DNA of 64,000 bases from an uncultured Erythrobacter sp. (lineage in GTDB: Bacteria; Pseudomonadota; Alphaproteobacteria; Sphingomonadales; Sphingomonadaceae). The notes beneath the pieces are model-generated. The model did not search any database, had not been told where the DNA came from, and saw nothing but the letters and a program-made list of their open reading frames with translations. Positions within the stretch are counted from its first letter, which is position 1. The number at the start of each line of letters is the position of its first letter. The translations under genes were made by a program, and so were the position numbers. The stretch covers positions 372,001 through 436,000 of the forward strand of contig NZ_CANMZM010000001.1 of assembly GCF_947502395.1 (NCBI RefSeq). The letters run 5' to 3'. This document shows, in pieces, positions 56,788 through 64,000 of the stretch.

Positions 56788-57087
56788 TCACTCGTCTTCG
56801 AGTGTTACCACAATCTCATCAGGGTGAATCACGCCTAAGTCTTTGCGTACCAACTCACTGACCAAATCGGGATCAGCACCATTGGGATCAAGCAGGTCGA
56901 CCCTATTCTTCAAGCCATCACGTTTTTCTGTGAGCATCGCAATCCGAGTCTGCCGGTCGGAAAGAACTTCAGAGTTCTCAGCCCATGCGAGCATGCCCGT
57001 CGGTCCAGCAATGGCCCCAACGGTCAGCACGACAAGCAAAACAAGAGCGAAGCTCTGCTTCACATGTTCTTTCGGCTGTCGTCGCAT
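56788..57087 (-). CDS. FtsB/DivIC-like septum formation initiator
   Basis: The 99-residue protein has a short cytoplasmic N-terminus, one membrane span (about 13-33, FALVLLVVLTVGAIAGP), and a coiled-coil stretch (VLSDRQTRIAMLTEKRDGLKNRVDLL) before VSELVRKDLGVIHPDEIVV, the end typical of DivIC/FtsB. Such proteins join FtsL and FtsQ at the division septum. ATG 57087 has GAGGGG eleven bases upstream; a TTG at 57096 is too close to it. It lies 175 bp from pdhA in the same orientation. Confidence 0.85.
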   Translation of the reverse strand: MRRQPKEHVKQSFALVLLVVLTVGAIAGPTGMLAWAENSEVLSDRQTRIAMLTEKRDGLKNRVDLLDPNGADPDLVSELVRKDLGVIHPDEIVVTLEDE

Positions 57088-57184
57088 GTAATCCAAATCC
57101 CCTCGTCCAAAGCAACAGAATCATAGTTAACTCGTCCATGCAAGCAAAATGCGCCAAACACGCGTTTTTCCGGGCAAGTTGCGC

Positions 57185-57215
57185 GAACTCTCTGAGGCTT
57201 CCTGATTCAGAGTTC
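57185..57215. promoter_or_regulatory. Inverted repeat between ftsB-like and mscS-like genes
   Basis: GAACTCT (57185-57191) is inverted at 57209-57215 (AGAGTTC) around 17 bases; three further pairs form outside one mismatch. It lies in the 234 bp divergent gap with both promoters. Without a T tract it could be an operator or an RNA hairpin in the mscS-like leader. Confidence 0.35.
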
Positions 57216-57321
57216 ACGCGGCTTCACAGGCGCGTCGCTAAGCTGTACCTACAAAATCACTCGGGAACAAACGCCAGCAGGCACCCGTTGGCTCGATTAA
57301 AGAAGGACAAAAAAAGCACTT

Positions 57322-58185
57322 ATGTTTCAAACCATTTTTGATCAAATTGACACTATGGTCGAGAGCGTGCTCGCCTCCCTTCCATTCCTGGTAATTGCTG
57401 CTGTAATCCTGGCGATCACTTGGATCGTTGCGAAATTCGCAAGTCGGATAAGTGCGCGCCTTATTGGGAAAATCGACCTGAGGCCTTCCCTTCGGAATTT
57501 GATCGAAACCCTCGTCCGACTTGGCGTTTGGATAACCGGAATGATGCTCGCAGCTCTCGTTGTGTTTCCCAATTTCAGTCCTTCGGGCCTGCTCGCCGGT
57601 CTCGGCATCGGCGCCGTCGCAATTGGATTTGCATTTCAGGATTTCTTCGAGAACTTTCTGGCCGGTGTCATGATCATGCTTCGCGAAAAGATGCAGATCG
57701 GCGATGTCGTCAAGACAGGTGAAATCCATGGCAAAGTCGAGTTTATCTCGTTGAGAGAAAGCCACATTCGCGCCTTTTCAGGCGAGCTCCATGTCTTACC
57801 CAACTCAATCCTTTTCAAGGACCCGCTGGAGGTTGTAACCGATCTTGAAGAAAGGCGTTTCGAAGTCATGATTGGTGTCGCCTATGACACAGATTTGGAG
57901 CGTGCGAGCAAGGTGTTGCACAAGGCCGTCGAAGGTGTCGATCTTGTCAGCAAAGAGAAAGATATCCAAGTACTTGCCGATAACTTTGGCGCAAGCTCGG
58001 TCGATTTTCGGGTGCGATGGTGGGCCGCTTCGTCAGGGTCCGAGGCGGTCATGAACCGCGACCAGGTCGTGCGAGCAATCAAGCGCGAGCTCGACAAGGC
58101 CGATATAGAAATCCCATTCCCCTATATTACGCATACGTTTAAAGAGGCGGTGCCAATGAAGGAAAAAGCGAACGCAGCGTTCTGA
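57322..58185 (+). CDS. MscS family mechanosensitive channel
   Basis: The 287-residue protein has three membrane spans: about 17-39, 60-85 and the pore helix starting GLLAGLGIGAVAIGFAFQDFFENFLAG. The latter is the MscS TM3 signature. The beta domain follows (IGDVVKTGEIHGKVEFISLRESHIR, PNSILFKDPLEVV) and a C-terminal alpha/beta domain. It opens on membrane tension to release solutes. A run of Ala/Gly typical for TM3 packing is present, so the channel should be functional. Confidence 0.92.
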   Translation: MFQTIFDQIDTMVESVLASLPFLVIAAVILAITWIVAKFASRISARLIGKIDLRPSLRNLIETLVRLGVWITGMMLAALVVFPNFSPSGLLAGLGIGAVAIGFAFQDFFENFLAGVMIMLREKMQIGDVVKTGEIHGKVEFISLRESHIRAFSGELHVLPNSILFKDPLEVVTDLEERRFEVMIGVAYDTDLERASKVLHKAVEGVDLVSKEKDIQVLADNFGASSVDFRVRWWAASSGSEAVMNRDQVVRAIKRELDKADIEIPFPYITHTFKEAVPMKEKANAAF

Positions 58186-58231
58186 ACACGCCGCCTAGCT
58201 CTCCTTAGTCAAAACAAAGGATTGCATAGCC

Positions 58232-59143
58232 ATGCAAGTGCTTGAATACGACCCGACCCGTTTTGCCGATATCCCTGATTATCCATTCTCGGAAAACTGG
58301 CAGACAATCGATCTTGGAGAGGGTTACTCGGGCAAGATGCATTACGTCGACGAGGGGCCGAATGATGCTCCCACCGTTCTCCTTTACCACGGTGAGCCCA
58401 GTTGGAGTTTTCTGTATCGCAAGATGATACCGATCTTAGTTGATGCGGGTTTCCGTTGTTTGGCACCTGATCTGATCGGCTTTGGAAAAAGCGATAAACC
58501 GGATGACATTGGCTTCTATTCTTACGACCGGCATATCAGCTGGCTCGGCCAATGGCGCGACGCTGTGGCACCTCAAGATGCGGGTCTATTTTGTCAGGAT
58601 TGGGGTGGACTTCTCGGGCTGCGTTTGGTCGGAGAGGCACCAGAGCGCTTCCAGTATGTGGTCACCTCAAACACGTTCCTGCCAACAGGTGGCACGCCAT
58701 CGCCTGCGTTTCTGGCATGGCGTCACTTCGCCAAGACCTCTCCTGAGTTTCAGATTGGCGAATTGCTCCAACGGGCCACCGCGACTGAGCGGACCGCAGC
58801 CGAAGTCGCGGCTTATGATGCGCCCTTCCCCGACGAACCCAGCAAAGCCGGCGCGCGAGCCTTTCCCGCACTTGTACCAGTGGAAGATGGCATGGATGGG
58901 ATCGAGCAAAATGAGCGCGCGTGGAAAGGTCTTGCAAGCTTCGACAAGCCATTTCTGACGCTTTTTGGTAAAGACGATCCGGTTCTCGGCACCGTGTCTC
59001 CACTCCTGATCAAGAGGATCGCCGGCGCGAAAGGTCAGCATCACGACATGCTCTCAACCTGCGGCCATTTCAGCCAGGAGGATCGTCCTCAAGAGCTGGC
59101 TCAGGGCGTGATCGACATGGCCCACAAGGCAGGTGTGCTCTGA
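58232..59143 (+). CDS. Haloalkane dehalogenase (HLD-I type)
   Basis: The 303-residue alpha/beta-hydrolase has every signature of the DhlA-type subfamily: oxyanion Glu 55 in HGEPSWSFLYRKM, nucleophile Asp 123 with adjacent halide-binding Trp 124 in CQDWGGLLGL, a second Trp (about 163) in FLAWRHF, the catalytic acid Asp in FGKDDPVLG, and His 279 in CGHFSQED. It should hydrolyse short haloalkanes to alcohols and halide. There is no signal peptide. It starts 46 bp after the MscS gene; an MFS transporter starts 11 bp after its end. The native substrate is unknown. Confidence 0.87.
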   Translation: MQVLEYDPTRFADIPDYPFSENWQTIDLGEGYSGKMHYVDEGPNDAPTVLLYHGEPSWSFLYRKMIPILVDAGFRCLAPDLIGFGKSDKPDDIGFYSYDRHISWLGQWRDAVAPQDAGLFCQDWGGLLGLRLVGEAPERFQYVVTSNTFLPTGGTPSPAFLAWRHFAKTSPEFQIGELLQRATATERTAAEVAAYDAPFPDEPSKAGARAFPALVPVEDGMDGIEQNERAWKGLASFDKPFLTLFGKDDPVLGTVSPLLIKRIAGAKGQHHDMLSTCGHFSQEDRPQELAQGVIDMAHKAGVL

Positions 59144-59154
59144 GTCAATCTCCT

Positions 59155-60384
59155 GTGTCGCAGGTGACAGTTGAGGCGGGTCCGAATGCGCCAGCCTTCC
59201 TGACGAGGCGACAAGAATTCGCGCTCGCTGTGTCGATATCGGTGGTCTGCGCCAATGCCTATTACATCCACCCGATCATCAGCGAAGTGGCTGATACATT
59301 TGGCGTCGGTAAAGCCGAAATCGGGATTGTCCCGGCGCTCAACCAACTTGCACTAGCGCTCGGCATATTTCTGCTCCTCCCGCTGGGGGACCGATACTCC
59401 AATCGACGCCTGTCACTCATATTCGTTTGTGCGCAGACTATATTCCTTCTGGGAATGGCGATCTCTGACAGTTTCGCGCTCTTCACCCTGGCGTCCACGC
59501 TGCTTGGTTTTGTGACCATTGCACCATATTTGATACCTGCCTTTGTCTCTAAGCGGGTCGCGCCTGAGCGTTTGGGGGAAGTCACGGCTCTCCTGACTTC
59601 TGGTCTCGTGTTCGGCGTTCTCTTTTCTCGGGTCGGTGCCGGGATCATCGCCGAAACCTTTGGTTGGCGGACGGTATACTGGGGGGCGGTTGGTTTGATG
59701 GCGGCAGTCAGTGTCCTGCTCCCATTGATTATGCGGACCGAGAACAAGCAATCGTCAGAAGCGAGCAAAGGATCGACCCAAAGCTATGGCGCGCTTCTCG
59801 CTTCGGTCTTCACGCTAGCAAAATCGAACCGTGACATGCTTTGGTCAGGTTTGATCCAAGGGCTCAATTTCGGCAGCTTCATTGCGGTCTGGCTGGGCCT
59901 TGCATTACACATAACGAGCGATGCAATGGGCTATGGCGTTGATACGGTGAGCTATCTCGCGGGGATTGCCATAGTTAGCATCATTATGACTCCGCGCCTT
60001 GGACTTTGGGCTGACCGCGTTGGGGCCAAGCGTGCGCGTTGGTTTGCAAGCGTGGTGCAACTTGTAGGAATCGCACTTCTCTATCCGATGGGCTGGAGTG
60101 TTTGGACCCTCATCGTCCCACTAGTGATTATCAATGCCGTTGGCCCTTCAATTGATGTGACCGGGCGAATGACCTTCCTGTCGCTCGAGCCGGAGAACCG
60201 CACGCGGCTAAGCACCACTTACATTGTGATCATGTTTGTCGGCGGCGCGTTGGGCAGCATTCTGGGTACCAGCGTCTATGATTGGGGGGGATGGGCAGGC
60301 ACATGCGCGCTTGTCGGACTGATGTCTTTCAGCATCCTCACGCTGAGCTTCGTTTCACATCGAGCGGCTCGGAGTCATACCTAG
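59155..60384 (+). CDS. MFS transporter (DHA1-like)
   Basis: The 409-residue protein has twelve membrane spans with the loop motif PLGDRYSNRRLSLIF between spans 2 and 3 (a form of GDxxGRR) and DRVGAKRARW between spans 8 and 9. The N-terminal layout (YYIHPIISEVADTFGV) matches drug:H+ antiporter-like carriers. It starts at GTG 11 bp after the haloalkane dehalogenase and likely shares its transcript. Import or export of a halogenated compound or product is a guess from position. Confidence 0.82.
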   Translation: MSQVTVEAGPNAPAFLTRRQEFALAVSISVVCANAYYIHPIISEVADTFGVGKAEIGIVPALNQLALALGIFLLLPLGDRYSNRRLSLIFVCAQTIFLLGMAISDSFALFTLASTLLGFVTIAPYLIPAFVSKRVAPERLGEVTALLTSGLVFGVLFSRVGAGIIAETFGWRTVYWGAVGLMAAVSVLLPLIMRTENKQSSEASKGSTQSYGALLASVFTLAKSNRDMLWSGLIQGLNFGSFIAVWLGLALHITSDAMGYGVDTVSYLAGIAIVSIIMTPRLGLWADRVGAKRARWFASVVQLVGIALLYPMGWSVWTLIVPLVIINAVGPSIDVTGRMTFLSLEPENRTRLSTTYIVIMFVGGALGSILGTSVYDWGGWAGTCALVGLMSFSILTLSFVSHRAARSHT

Positions 60385-60400
60385 GTAGCAGTCCCTAGGT
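60379..60400 (+). terminator. Hairpin over the MFS stop codon
   Basis: ACCTAGG (60379-60385) can pair with CCTAGGT (60394-60400) around an 8-nt loop. It covers the TAG stop of the transporter. No T tract follows, so it is a weak terminator at most. Confidence 0.3.
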
Positions 60401-60432
60401 GTTTGCTAGTGCTCTTTAGGACAACTGCGTCT

Positions 60433-60626
60433 AGAGGGGGTGAAGAGCTCGCTACGGAATTCGCCGAAAGCGGAAAACCCCTAACCTCTCCGCTCTCAGG
60501 ACACAGCCGAACGATCTCAAAGCCATCCCGGCGTGCTCGTAAGAGCGGCCGATATTAGAAGGGCGCTACGGCATCCATCTCCGAACGGCGAAGCCGCTAT
60601 CACGGAGATTGCCGAGCGCCCTTTTG
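60433..60626 (+). ncRNA. Candidate structured non-coding RNA with terminal hairpin
   Basis: Three hairpin domains lie in series. Domain 1: AGAGG+GGGT (60433-60441) with ACCC (60477-60480) and CCTCT (60485-60489), enclosing CGCT/AGCG and CGG/CCG with loop AATTCG. Domain 2: CCGCTCT (60490-60496) with AGAGCGG (60542-60548), enclosing CAC-GCCG/CGGC-GTG. Domain 3 is the terminator at 60559-60626. All is on the + strand in a gap without a credible gene. It may be a small RNA, a riboswitch-like leader of the gene at 60877, or a processed 3' region of the transporter mRNA. I recognise no known family. Confidence 0.5.
60559..60626 (+). terminator. Long nested hairpin with T tract
   Basis: AAGGGCGCT (60559-60567) pairs with AGCGCCCTT (60615-60623), followed by TTTGTTT. 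Inside, CGGCA (60569-60573) pairs with TGCCG (60610-60614), ATCTCCG (60577-60583) with CGGAGAT (60603-60609), and CGGC/GCCG (60586-60596) closes a GAA loop. Outer stem plus T tract are those of an intrinsic terminator on the + strand. Confidence 0.7.
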
Positions 60627-60844
60627 TTTGCTTGGTCCGCAGCCAAGACGCTTGCCGCTTGTCTGATGGACTCACCCATTGGTCGGAATTTCCTTGCTCT
60701 GGTCGAGTGTAAAAGTGCGTTCGTTTTTCGGGTATGTGCGCACAGCTATGCGGCTTTCTGGTTGATGAAGCAGAGATCAGGGCCTAGCCATTGTGCACCG
60801 GGGGCAGGACCGAGTCTTGCCCATTCGTCGATCACAATCCTCGC

Positions 60845-60876
60845 GGGGGACTGACCGCGCGCGAACGGGGGACTGA
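60845..60876 (+). repeat. Duplicated ribosome-binding-site-like decamer
   Basis: The decamer GGGGGACTGA occurs at 60845-60854 and again at 60867-60876, directly before the ATG at 60877. The second copy gives the Shine-Dalgarno sequence (GGGGGA). The first is not followed by a good start codon. The remaining bases from about 60627 to 60844 show only a small hairpin (CTTGG/CCAAG at 60631-60647) and no recognisable gene. Confidence 0.5.
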
Positions 60877-63800
60877 ATGTCGCTTCAAAAACTCTTCCTT
60901 ACGATCCTGGGGGCTCTTGGGCTGGCCATTTCCGGCTTCGGCACCGTTGCTTTGGCGCAAGACGATCAAGATAAGCCTGCGCTTTCCAGTGGCACATTTG
61001 ATGCCTTTAAGCTGCGGGCCATTGGGCCAGCCTTTATGTCTGGCCGTATTGCTGACATCGCAATCGTGCAGGACGACCCAGCGACGTGGTATGTTGCAGT
61101 TGGCTCCGGTGGGGTTTGGAAGACCGAGAATGCAGGCACAACATGGAAGAGCCTGTTCGACGGACAATCATCCTATTCCATCGGTTCCCTGGGTCTCGAT
61201 CCAAGCGACCCGAGTCGTATCTGGGTTGGAACTGGTGAAAATCATGGCGGCCGACACCTCGCTTATGGCGACGGCATTTACCTCTCTGAAGATGGTGGCA
61301 ACACTTGGGTCAAGAAGGGCCTCGAGAACTCTGAACGCATCGGCAAGATCATCGTCCACCCTGAGGACTCAAACACCGTTTGGGTAGCAGCCCAAGGCCC
61401 GATCTGGAGCGCAGGCGGCGAACGAGGTGTCTACAAAACCACCGATGGTGGTGAGAATTGGGAGCTGGTCCTGTCATCTGACAACGGACACACAGGCGCT
61501 GGTGATCTGATGATCGATCCGCGCAATCCTGACCGCCTCTATGCCACAACTTGGCAGCGTCATCGCACAGTTGCCGCCTATGTTGGTGGTGGCCCCGAAA
61601 GCGGCATCTGGCGCAGCGAAGACGGCGGGGAAACCTGGACCGAGCTCAAGACTGGCATCCCTGCCGGAAACAAGGGCAAGATCGGCATCGCCATCTCTCC
61701 CATTCAGCCCGACGTTGTTTATGCCGCGATTGAGCTTGATCGTCGTGAAGGCGGTATCTGGCGCTCCACCGATCGTGGTTCAAGCTGGACCAAAATGTCT
61801 GACACCGTTTCAGGCGGCACCGGCCCACACTATTATCAAGAGCTTTACGCGAGCCCGCATTACTTCGACCGCATCTATTTGATGTCGAACACCAGCCAGA
61901 TTTCGAACGACGGCGGCAAGACCTTTGCTCCGCTTAACAACGAGTTGAAGCACGTTGACGACCACGCGCTGGCATTCCGTGCTGACGATCCGGAATACGT
62001 TCTGTTTGGCTCGGACGGCGGGCTGTATGAAAGCTATGACCACACAAAGACGTGGCGCTTCATCAACAACCTGTCTGTGACCCAGTTCTACAAGGTCGCG
62101 GTCGACGATGCTGAGCCGTTCTATTACGTCTATGGCGGCACGCAGGACAACAACTCACAAGGCGGTCCTTCGCGCACGGACAACCGTCACGGCATCCGTA
62201 ATGACGACTGGTTCATCACGCTCTTTGCTGATGGCCACCAATCGGCAACCGAACCAGGCAATCCAGACATCATGTATGCCCAGTGGCAGCAGGGTAATTT
62301 GGCGCGCGTCGACCGGATCACCGGCGAAGTGGTGCATATTCAGCCACAACCGGCTCCAGGCGACCCGATTGCACGTTTCAACTGGGATGCACCCATTCTG
62401 GTGAGCTCTCACCAGCCCACGCGCATTTATCATGCGTCGCAGCGTCTGTGGCGTTCGGATGACCGAGGCGACACGTGGCGTGCGATTTCGCCGGATCTTA
62501 CCCGTGATGAGAACCGCCTGCGGCTACCAATTCAAGGGCGGCAGCACAGCTGGGATGCAGGTTGGGATCTTCTCGCCATGTCTCAATACAACACGATTGC
62601 GAACATTGGTGAGAGCCCGCTTGATGAGAACCTGCTCTATGTCGGCACCGACGACGGCTTGATCCAAGTCACTGAGGATGGCGGCGCCACTTGGCGGCGT
62701 GTCGAGGTCGGATCGCTTCCGGGCGTTCCTGACACGGCCTATGTCAATGACATCCGCGCCGATTTATTCGATGTGAACACGGTCTATGTCGCTCTTGACA
62801 ACCACAAATATGGCGATTTTGAGCCGTATTTGCTCAAGAGCACCAATCGCGGTCGCACTTGGACTTCGATTAAGAGCAACATTCCCGATCGCCACCTGGT
62901 TTGGCGCGTTGTTCAGGATCACGTAAATCCAAACCTCCTGTTCACCGCGACTGAATTTGCCTTGTTCTTCTCGCTCGACGGCGGACAGAAATGGGTGAAG
63001 ATGACGGGTGATGCTCCTACTATCGCTTTCCGCGATGTGACCATCCAGCGTCGTGAAAACGATCTCGTCGCAGCGAGCTTTGGCCGCGGTTTCTTCATTG
63101 TTGACGACTACTCGCCGCTTCGTGCACTGAATGAAGCAAGCCTTGAAACTGAGGCAATGCTCTTTCCCGGCCGCAAAGCGTGGTGGTACATCGAACAGCA
63201 CCCGCTGGCCTTCTCTGAAGGTGGCAGTCAGGGGCACGGGTATTTCCGTGCACCCAACCCGCCGTTCGGGGCCAACTTCACCTACTATCTCGCCGACGAC
63301 ATTCAGTCGCTTGAAGATATCCGTCAGGAGCGCGAGAAACCCATTGCCAAGGATGGCGGCAACAACCCCTTCCCCAGCTTTGAGTCACTCACTCAGGAGC
63401 TTCTTGAGGAAGACCCAGCGATCTGGCTGACTGTTCGTGATAGTGAAGGCAATGTGGTCCGCCGGATCAAAGGCCCCGCCAAGAAAGGCTTCCACCGCGT
63501 CAATTGGGACCTTCGTTTCCCAAGCCAGTCCGCGATTATCCGTGCGCCTGGGGCCAACGACGATGGCAGCAGCTTCTTGGTTAGCCCCGGTCAATACACC
63601 GTCTCGCTCTCTAAGCGGGTTCGCGGTGTGACCACTGAGCTGGTCGCAGCCCAGCCTTTTGAGGTAGAACGTCTTCGCGATGGGGCACTACCAGCACAAG
63701 CCGATGCAAGCGAATTCTGGGCCGAGCTTTCCGCCTTTGATCGCTCTGTCACCGCTGTGGCTGCAACACTCAATCGTGCAAAAGAGCGCCTTGATCTGAT

Positions 63801-64000
63801 GGCTGTCGCTGTCGCTCGTTCAACCGGTGATCCCACCACGCTCGACAACCGTTTGGCCGCGCTTCGCAACGAAGCCAATACGCTCGACGGAATGCTCAAC
63901 GGCAACCAGGCACGCAATGCGATTGCAGAGCGTCAGCTTCCAACCGTACGCAGCCGTCTTGGCCTGATCTTCACCGGTGTTGGCGCATCGACATATGGTC
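60877..64000 (+). CDS. Large secreted Asp-box/VPS10-like beta-propeller protein, 3' end outside window
   Basis: The frame opens at ATG 60877 after GGGGGA and stays open to the right edge: 1041 codons without a stop, so the C-terminus is missing. The signal peptide ends near GTVALAQ. About ten Asp-box-like motifs follow, among them SEDGGNTW, TTDGGENW, SEDGGETW, STDRGSSW, SDDRGDTW, TEDGGATW, STNRGRTW and SLDGGQKW, the mark of BNR/sortilin-type beta-propellers. After about residue 750 comes a non-repeat region with a beta-sandwich-like part (WLTVRDSEGNVVRRIKGPAKKG) and helices. Such proteins of about 1,080 residues are common in Bacteroidetes, Gemmatimonadetes and sphingomonads; no enzyme activity is established. 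Confidence 0.9.
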   Translation, partial: MSLQKLFLTILGALGLAISGFGTVALAQDDQDKPALSSGTFDAFKLRAIGPAFMSGRIADIAIVQDDPATWYVAVGSGGVWKTENAGTTWKSLFDGQSSYSIGSLGLDPSDPSRIWVGTGENHGGRHLAYGDGIYLSEDGGNTWVKKGLENSERIGKIIVHPEDSNTVWVAAQGPIWSAGGERGVYKTTDGGENWELVLSSDNGHTGAGDLMIDPRNPDRLYATTWQRHRTVAAYVGGGPESGIWRSEDGGETWTELKTGIPAGNKGKIGIAISPIQPDVVYAAIELDRREGGIWRSTDRGSSWTKMSDTVSGGTGPHYYQELYASPHYFDRIYLMSNTSQISNDGGKTFAPLNNELKHVDDHALAFRADDPEYVLFGSDGGLYESYDHTKTWRFINNLSVTQFYKVAVDDAEPFYYVYGGTQDNNSQGGPSRTDNRHGIRNDDWFITLFADGHQSATEPGNPDIMYAQWQQGNLARVDRITGEVVHIQPQPAPGDPIARFNWDAPILVSSHQPTRIYHASQRLWRSDDRGDTWRAISPDLTRDENRLRLPIQGRQHSWDAGWDLLAMSQYNTIANIGESPLDENLLYVGTDDGLIQVTEDGGATWRRVEVGSLPGVPDTAYVNDIRADLFDVNTVYVALDNHKYGDFEPYLLKSTNRGRTWTSIKSNIPDRHLVWRVVQDHVNPNLLFTATEFALFFSLDGGQKWVKMTGDAPTIAFRDVTIQRRENDLVAASFGRGFFIVDDYSPLRALNEASLETEAMLFPGRKAWWYIEQHPLAFSEGGSQGHGYFRAPNPPFGANFTYYLADDIQSLEDIRQEREKPIAKDGGNNPFPSFESLTQELLEEDPAIWLTVRDSEGNVVRRIKGPAKKGFHRVNWDLRFPSQSAIIRAPGANDDGSSFLVSPGQYTVSLSKRVRGVTTELVAAQPFEVERLRDGALPAQADASEFWAELSAFDRSVTAVAATLNRAKERLDLMAVAVARSTGDPTTLDNRLAALRNEANTLDGMLNGNQARNAIAERQLPTVRSRLGLIFTGVGASTYG

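Noticed and set aside
60433..60510. Glycine riboswitch
   Set aside because: GCCGAAAG and CTCTCAGG recall the aptamer, but the 5' GGAGAG element and the spacing do not match, and the downstream gene is unrelated to glycine metabolism.
60609..60854. 81-codon open frame in the gap before the VPS10-like gene
   Set aside because: It begins inside the terminator hairpin and has no ribosome site; the gap looks non-coding.

Overview
The window looks like a core chromosomal segment from an alphaproteobacterium of the order Sphingomonadales, most likely Erythrobacteraceae. The evidence is the dusB-ntrB-ntrC-ntrY-ntrX-hfq-hflX order, an Hfq with two Sm domains in one chain, a fused IspDF, a lipoyl domain on the pyruvate dehydrogenase E1 beta subunit, a PhaR repressor, and dense 1-4 bp gene overlaps. 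I saw no transposase, integrase, CRISPR array or prophage genes. Family and order assignments are inferences from protein sequence; no search was run.

Layout. 0-8.2 kb: end of a metallo-beta-lactamase-fold hydrolase, a patatin-like lipase on the minus strand, then radA, a CvpA-type membrane protein, an IscU-like protein lacking one expected cysteine, an MHS-family transporter and alanine racemase. 8.2-16.5 kb: a perfect 22 bp palindrome and a TGC-rich inverted repeat ahead of phaR, an archaeal/eukaryotic-type proS with rnr, a universal stress protein, the pyruvate dehydrogenase E2 (with two E3-binding domains) and E3 genes, and a tRNA-Ser(UGA). 16.5-26.4 kb: a class IV aminotransferase coupled to a sulfotransferase-like protein, a lytic transglycosylase, and a tightly overlapping run dacA-like/tmk/holB/metG/tatD/MBL/small membrane protein, then mazG.

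26.4-35.9 kb (minus strand): hflX, hfq, ntrX, ntrY, ntrC, ntrB and dusB, the alphaproteobacterial nitrogen/redox signalling cluster. 35.9-41.7 kb: ispDF, an unknown secreted protein, pncC, a COQ10/RatA-like protein with lipA, and a compact inorganic-carbon operon (SbtA-type bicarbonate transporter, SbtB-like PII protein, beta-carbonic anhydrase). 41.7-50.5 kb: a periplasmic TPR-like protein with an RD dipeptide repeat, gyrA, a TauD-type dioxygenase, a YhhN protein, trmFO, an EF-hand protein and a squalene/phytoene-synthase-like protein without the metal-binding motifs. 50.7-54.1 kb: three overlapping Tad-pilus minor pilin-type genes, one with a von Willebrand A domain. 54.1-64 kb: pdhB-pdhA, an FtsB-like protein, an MscS channel, a haloalkane dehalogenase with an MFS transporter, a 492 bp gap that can fold as a series of hairpins ending in a terminator, and a large secreted Asp-box/VPS10-like protein that runs off the right edge.

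Pyruvate dehydrogenase is split between two places (E2-E3 at 13-16 kb, E1 at 54-57 kb). LipA at 39 kb would make the lipoyl groups for both lipoylated subunits. The observations most worth following are the candidate structured RNA at 60.4-60.6 kb, the tandem Hfq, the bicarbonate operon, the palindrome ahead of phaR and the doubled E3-binding domain of the E2 subunit.
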